Source: Polyangium sp. 6x1 (GTDB lineage Bacteria > Myxococcota_A > Polyangia > Polyangiales > Polyangiaceae). Taken from it: 64,000 bases of DNA. Positions 60,413-64,000 of the stretch are shown in pieces; position 1 is the stretch's first letter, and the number at the start of each line of letters is the position of its first letter. Under the pieces are notes generated by a model, which saw only the letters and a list, made by a program, of their open reading frames with translations, searched no databases and was not told the DNA's origin. Position numbers and translations under genes: made by a program. The stretch lies in assembly GCF_029946515.1 (NCBI RefSeq), contig NZ_JARZHH010000009.1, positions 1-64,000 on the forward strand, given 5' to 3'.

Positions 60413-61792
60413 CAGCTTGAAATTCAGCGCCTTTGGCCGTGTGAGATGCAGGAAGCCGAGCGTGGACAAACTCGAGCCTTTGCCGCTGTCTTTGACGCCG
60501 GTCCAGGGCAGGGCGGGGTCTAGCGTGTCGCACTGGTTCATGTAGACAGTGCCTACTTCGAGTTGCTTTGCGAGCCGCTCGGCGCGTTCTCGATCGCGTG
60601 TCCAGATGCTCGCTGTGAGGCCGAGATCGCTGTCGTTCGCCAAGGCCACGGCTTCCTCGTCCGAGTCCACGGGTACGATGGGCAGCACGGGGCCGAACGT
60701 CTCGATTCGCATCACGTCCATCCGTTGATCGACGTTCACGAGCAGCGTGGGCTCGAAGAAGCGCCCGCGGCCGTCGACCCTCGTTCGTTTGCCTCCCAAG
60801 AGAACACGCGCGCCGGCGGCGACGGCGCGGTCGATCTGCTTCTGGATGAACGCTGGGTGATGCGGCTGTGCGATCGGGCCCATGTTCGTCTCGGCGGCCA
60901 TGGGATCGCCGAGACGATAGGTCTTCATGAGGGTGAGACACCCCTCGACGAACTTCTCGTACAGGCTCCGGTGCACGTATGCGCGCTCGACGGCGCAGCA
61001 GCTCTGGCCTGCGTTGTAACAGGCACCGTCGACGATGTTCTCGATCGCCTTGTCGAGGTCTGCGTCTGCTGCCACGTAGGCCGCGTCCTTGCCGCCGAGC
61101 TCGAGCCCCACGTCCACGAAACGCGCCGCTGCCGCTGCGGCGTACACCTTGTGCCCGCCGGCCACCGAGCCCGTGAAGGCCACGTGATCCACCCGCGGAT
61201 CGGCCACGATGCGCCCTGCCGCCTCGTGATCGCAGTGCAGCGCCTGGACGAGCCCGGCCGGCGCCCCCGCATCACGCAGTGCGTCGGCGAAGTGCTCTCC
61301 GCAGAGCGGCGACCGCGGCGAGTGCTTCAGGATCACCGCGTTGCCTGCAAGAACGGCCGGGATTACCACGTTCACGGCCGTGAGCAGCGGATAGTTCCAT
61401 GCTGGCAGGTTGAACACGACCCCGAGCGGAGCCCGCGCGATCCGCCGCTCGAAACCCTCCACGGGCGGCAAGACCGTGTCTGCAAGGCATGCCTCGGCGA
61501 TGCTCGCCATGTGCCTTCCGCGCTTGGCCATCCCGCCCACCTCGCCACGCGCTTGACGCAGGGGCTTGCCCATCATGGCCGTGATGTCGGCTGCGATGGC
61601 GTCGGCGCGCTCTTCCATGCGGGAGATGGCCGCGAGGCAGAGCGCCACGCGGTCTTTCACGGGCGTGGAGGCGAAGGCCCGGGCGGCGGCCCGGGCGGCG
61701 TCGAGGGCCTGGTCCACCTCACCGGCTTCGGCGAGGGGGCGCCTTACGGCCACGTCGAGGGTGTAGGGGTTGTCGACGACGAGCTCCAGCAT
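60410..61792 (-). CDS. Aldehyde dehydrogenase family protein, 460 aa
   Basis: NAD(P)-dependent oxidation of an aldehyde to an acid. VFNLPAWNYPLLTAVNVVIP is the cofactor-site region, LELGGKDAAYVAADADL carries the general-base Glu, and NAGQSCCAVERAYVH carries the catalytic Cys at about residue 264 (a Cys pair). The start at 61792 (MLELVVDNPYTLDVAVRRPL) fits the family better than the longer frame. The C-terminal HLTRPKALNFKL resembles succinate-semialdehyde or coniferyl-type enzymes; the substrate remains open. Divergent from the PP2C gene. Confidence 0.93.
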   Translation of the reverse strand: MLELVVDNPYTLDVAVRRPLAEAGEVDQALDAARAAARAFASTPVKDRVALCLAAISRMEERADAIAADITAMMGKPLRQARGEVGGMAKRGRHMASIAEACLADTVLPPVEGFERRIARAPLGVVFNLPAWNYPLLTAVNVVIPAVLAGNAVILKHSPRSPLCGEHFADALRDAGAPAGLVQALHCDHEAAGRIVADPRVDHVAFTGSVAGGHKVYAAAAAARFVDVGLELGGKDAAYVAADADLDKAIENIVDGACYNAGQSCCAVERAYVHRSLYEKFVEGCLTLMKTYRLGDPMAAETNMGPIAQPHHPAFIQKQIDRAVAAGARVLLGGKRTRVDGRGRFFEPTLLVNVDQRMDVMRIETFGPVLPIVPVDSDEEAVALANDSDLGLTASIWTRDRERAERLAKQLEVGTVYMNQCDTLDPALPWTGVKDSGKGSSLSTLGFLHLTRPKALNFKL

Positions 61793-61850
61793 GGGGAGCA
61801 AGCTTAGGACCTGTTCGTCGGCCAGGAAATGTTCGTACAATACCTGGCGG

Positions 61851-62627
61851 ATGCGATCAGTCGCGGCAGGCCTATCCGACGTGGGCAGACAGCGGCACCA
61901 CAACGAGGATCGCTTCATCCTTCTGCCGGAGTTCAACGTGTTCGTCGTCGCGGACGGCATGGGTGGGCATCAGTCCGGCGAGGTGGCGAGCCGAATGGCC
62001 GCGAGCTCCATCGCCAAGTACTTCCGCAACGAGTGCAAGCCCGACGTCACCGTCGGCCAGCGCTTGCGCGCCGCAGTGCTCGAAGCGAACGCGAAGATCT
62101 ACGCGCGCGCCGACGACTCGCGCTTGCATCGCGGCATGGGCACGACCGTCGTCGCGGGCGCGTACGCGCCGGACGATCGCACCTTCTTCGTGGCCCACGC
62201 GGGCGACAGCCGTTGCTACCGCCTGCGCGGCGACGAGCTCAAGCAGCTCACGCGCGACCACTCGCTCATCTCGGACGCGCTGCTCGAGCGGCCCGATCTC
62301 ACCGAGCTCGATCTCAAGTACCTGCCGAAGAACGTCATCACGCGCGCGCTCGGCATCAGCCCCACGGTCGACGTCGATCTCCGCGCCGAGCGCGTCGAGC
62401 CGAACGACGTCTTCATCCTCTGCTCGGACGGCCTGCACGGCCTCATCTCCGACGAGGAGATCGCTTTCATCGTGCGCGACAACGCGATCCTCACCGAGGC
62501 GTGCACGCGCCTCGTCGAGGCGGCGAACGCGAACGGCGGACGCGACAACATCACGGTCGTGCTCGTCCGCATCGAGCCGGATGATCCGCCCTGGGCCGGT
62601 CGGCGCGCGAACTACGCGCGGCCGTAG
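61851..62627 (+). CDS. PP2C-family Ser/Thr protein phosphatase, 258 aa
   Basis: Removes phosphate from Ser/Thr residues, the counterpart of Hanks-type kinases. Family motifs: RHHNEDRF, VADGMGGHQSGE (metal-binding Asp and Gly), GMGTTVVAGAY, AHAGDSRCYR, SDGLHGLI and GGRDNITVVLV. The start at 61851 gives the usual N-terminus AAGLSDVGRQR; a GG-poor ribosome site suggests moderate expression. Cytosolic, no span. Its stop begins the next hairpin repeat. Confidence 0.93.
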   Translation: MRSVAAGLSDVGRQRHHNEDRFILLPEFNVFVVADGMGGHQSGEVASRMAASSIAKYFRNECKPDVTVGQRLRAAVLEANAKIYARADDSRLHRGMGTTVVAGAYAPDDRTFFVAHAGDSRCYRLRGDELKQLTRDHSLISDALLERPDLTELDLKYLPKNVITRALGISPTVDVDLRAERVEPNDVFILCSDGLHGLISDEEIAFIVRDNAILTEACTRLVEAANANGGRDNITVVLVRIEPDDPPWAGRRANYARP

Positions 62628-62740
62628 CGTAGCGCCGGGGTTTCACCCCGGGCCCGACCAGGGGTTGTCCACCCCTGGACCCGGACCAGGGCAAGCCCTG
62701 GACCTCTGGTGCATCGACCGCGGTGCGGTCGATGCAATTT
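62624..62740 (+). repeat. Composite hairpin repeat, copy 7
   Basis: Starts in the PP2C stop (GTAGCGTAGCGCCGGGG). Stems: CCGGGG/CCCCGG, CCAGGGG/CCCCTGG, CCAGGGC/GCCCTGG and an 11-bp stem (GCATCGACCGC at 62711-62721, GCGGTCGATGC at 62725-62735). Against copy 4 the stem differs by one T-A to C-G exchange on both arms. Confidence 0.85.
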
Positions 62741-62912
62741 ACGGCCTACGGCCGATGGTCCCTGCCCGGAGGTACCAGGCGAGCGCCAGCACGGCGATCG
62801 CCAAGAGGACCACCCAGAACCATGGCGATCGGGTCGTGGGCCTGGCCGTCTCTTCCACCACCTGCGCCGCGAAGAGGTTCGCGGCGGCGAGGATCGCGGT
62901 CGGTGCGTTCAT
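62739..62912 (-). CDS. Small single-span membrane protein, 57 aa
   Basis: I start at the ATG at 62912; the longer frame (from 62957) adds a polar stretch. The N-terminal NAPTAILAAANLFAAQ is weakly hydrophobic, then a clear span WFWVVLLAIAVLALAWYL and a short basic end (RAGTIGRRP). No family. Convergent with the PP2C gene across the hairpin repeat. Confidence 0.55.
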   Translation of the reverse strand: MNAPTAILAAANLFAAQVVEETARPTTRSPWFWVVLLAIAVLALAWYLRAGTIGRRP

Positions 62913-62976
62913 CTTCGCCTCCCGCAGCTCACGTTGCGCCGGCGGGCGAGGCGTCAATCTTCGCTTCGTCGCGTGA

Positions 62977-64000
62977 CTATCGATCGCTCGAGCGCGGCCG
63001 CGAGGGCGTGGCAGCCTCGGCGTAGGTCGCGCTGCCGCGACCTTCGGGCTGCACCCGCGCGTAGGCCCTGCGCGCCGACGCGAGCGCCTCCCGCACGCGC
63101 GCGCGGAAAGCCGGATCGGCTTCCATGCGCTCCTGCCAGACGCGCTCGATCCGCACCAGGCAAACGCGCGCGAGACCGAGCTCCGCGAGCACCACGTCGG
63201 CGTCGCTGTGCTCGACCGAGAACATCAGCCGCGCGTAGTCGGCGATCTCCAGCGCGCCTCGCTCGATCTCCAGCTGCTGCACGTACGCTCGATCGTAGGC
63301 AAGCCTGAGCTCGCACCGACCTTGCTCGGTCTCGGCGCGGATTGCGGTCACCCACGTCCGCTCGGTCGACACCCAGCGCGCCTCGGACAAACCCATCTCC
63401 GACAGGATGCGCGCGCGCTCCTCGGGGCGACGATCGATGCGAGCTGCCACGGCTGCGCAGTTCTCGAGCGGCAGGTCTGCGGCCATGAGCAGCGGCGCGG
63501 CCATGCTCGACGTCGAGGGCCGGCGACGCTCGCCCGATGGGCGCGGGGTCTCGACCGATACGACCGAGGTCCTCGGCGGCGGTGTGATCGGCGCGGAGGG
63601 CTGGAGGGGGCCGGACGACGCCACCGTCGACGCCGCCGCGAAAAAGGCTGCGTTCTCCGTCGGCGAGGCGGGCGGCACGCTCGTGGTGGAGGCTGCTCCC
63701 GCGCTGGGCACGAATCCCTTCGGCTCGGACCACGGCAAAGGCGCGGGCGCGCGCTGGGTATTGGGCGGCGCGTCGAGCAGCCGTCCGCTCGCCGCGAGGG
63801 CCCCGCCGGGCAACGTGGGCGGCGGCGCGAGCGTGCCCGTCTTTCGCGTGCTCGGCACCAGCGTCGGCGGCACGATCGACTCGCGCTCCGTGAGCACGCC
63901 GAAGCTCTCGGCCGGCGGCGGGCTCGACGTGCCCGTGCGCGCAGTCGCGGGCGCGCGGTCGGCCGGATCGTCTTCCTCTTCGCCCGCGGTGTGCTCGCTG
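62977..64000 (-). CDS. Hypothetical protein, 5' part beyond the window
   Basis: The frame is still open at the window edge, so the start is not seen; a GTG at 63897 is the first start candidate inside. The visible N-terminal half is Pro/Ser/Thr/Ala-rich and disordered, including an acidic stretch GEEEDDPADRAP. From about 63510 to 62990 it has helical repeats: CAAVAARIDRRPEERARILS, EMGLSEARWVSTERTWVTAI and EADPAFRARVREALASARRA. The repeated W-x5-E-R-x-W and D-x-x-R units suggest duplicated three-helix modules. Cytosolic by composition. Not recognised. Confidence 0.65.
   Translation of the reverse strand, partial: SEHTAGEEEDDPADRAPATARTGTSSPPPAESFGVLTERESIVPPTLVPSTRKTGTLAPPPTLPGGALAASGRLLDAPPNTQRAPAPLPWSEPKGFVPSAGAASTTSVPPASPTENAAFFAAASTVASSGPLQPSAPITPPPRTSVVSVETPRPSGERRRPSTSSMAAPLLMAADLPLENCAAVAARIDRRPEERARILSEMGLSEARWVSTERTWVTAIRAETEQGRCELRLAYDRAYVQQLEIERGALEIADYARLMFSVEHSDADVVLAELGLARVCLVRIERVWQERMEADPAFRARVREALASARRAYARVQPEGRGSATYAEAATPSRPRSSDR

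Overview
The window is GC-rich chromosomal DNA that looks like a myxobacterium (Myxococcota, probably Polyangiales). I infer this from the very high G/C at third codon positions, the many lipoproteins with Gly-rich or Cys-rich exteriors, a Ser/Thr kinase fused to a repeat-rich C-terminus, an ECF sigma factor with a membrane-anchored tail, a bacteriophytochrome and a metzincin protease. I saw no rRNA, tRNA or CRISPR array.

Layout. 0-10 kb is ordinary chromosome: two envelope lipoproteins, a solitary SdhC-type cytochrome b, DNA polymerase IV, a bacteriophytochrome kinase with a receiver protein, and a cytochrome P450. 10-17 kb is accessory: remnants of a four-helix-bundle (S23) gene and of a sigma factor, unknown genes, and an AT-richer two-gene cassette of an N6-adenine-type DNA methyltransferase and a PD-(D/E)XK-like partner, which is a candidate restriction or defence pair. 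17.7-21.1 kb is a three-gene operon of an ECF sigma factor with a membrane segment, a TPR/PEGA-like protein with a possible barrel, and a lipoprotein.

21-37.6 kb is a mobile element. A xis-like gene and a tyrosine integrase stand at its right end. A tightly packed minus-strand block encodes a Pro/Ala-rich protein, a transglutaminase-like protein, a RadA-like ATPase, a 1018-residue LysM and peptidoglycan-binding protein, small membrane proteins, a beta-rich capsid-like candidate and a SpoIID-like protein. No terminase, portal or tail gene is visible, so a tailless, possibly membrane-containing prophage or a related element is my working hypothesis.

37.9-42.9 kb holds what I think is the most interesting system: a split borosin-like RiPP locus. 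A 170-residue precursor has a helical leader and about a dozen PLSTR-type hexapeptide repeats. It is followed by a Ser/Thr kinase and by a tetrapyrrole-methylase-fold enzyme that closely resembles borosin backbone N-methyltransferases.

43-64 kb is core and envelope chromosome: Cys-rich lipoproteins, a surface-repeat protein, a metzincin, inorganic pyrophosphatase, an SBBP-type lipoprotein, MalQ, a very large lipoprotein, a BolA-like protein, a metallophosphoesterase, an aldehyde dehydrogenase and a PP2C phosphatase. Running through the window is a dispersed family of composite hairpin repeats (1-135, 3195-3608, 51896-52015, 60067-60412, 62624-62740). They sit directly at gene 3' ends and keep perfect stems through paired base changes, which suggests structured RNA terminators or 3'-UTR elements.
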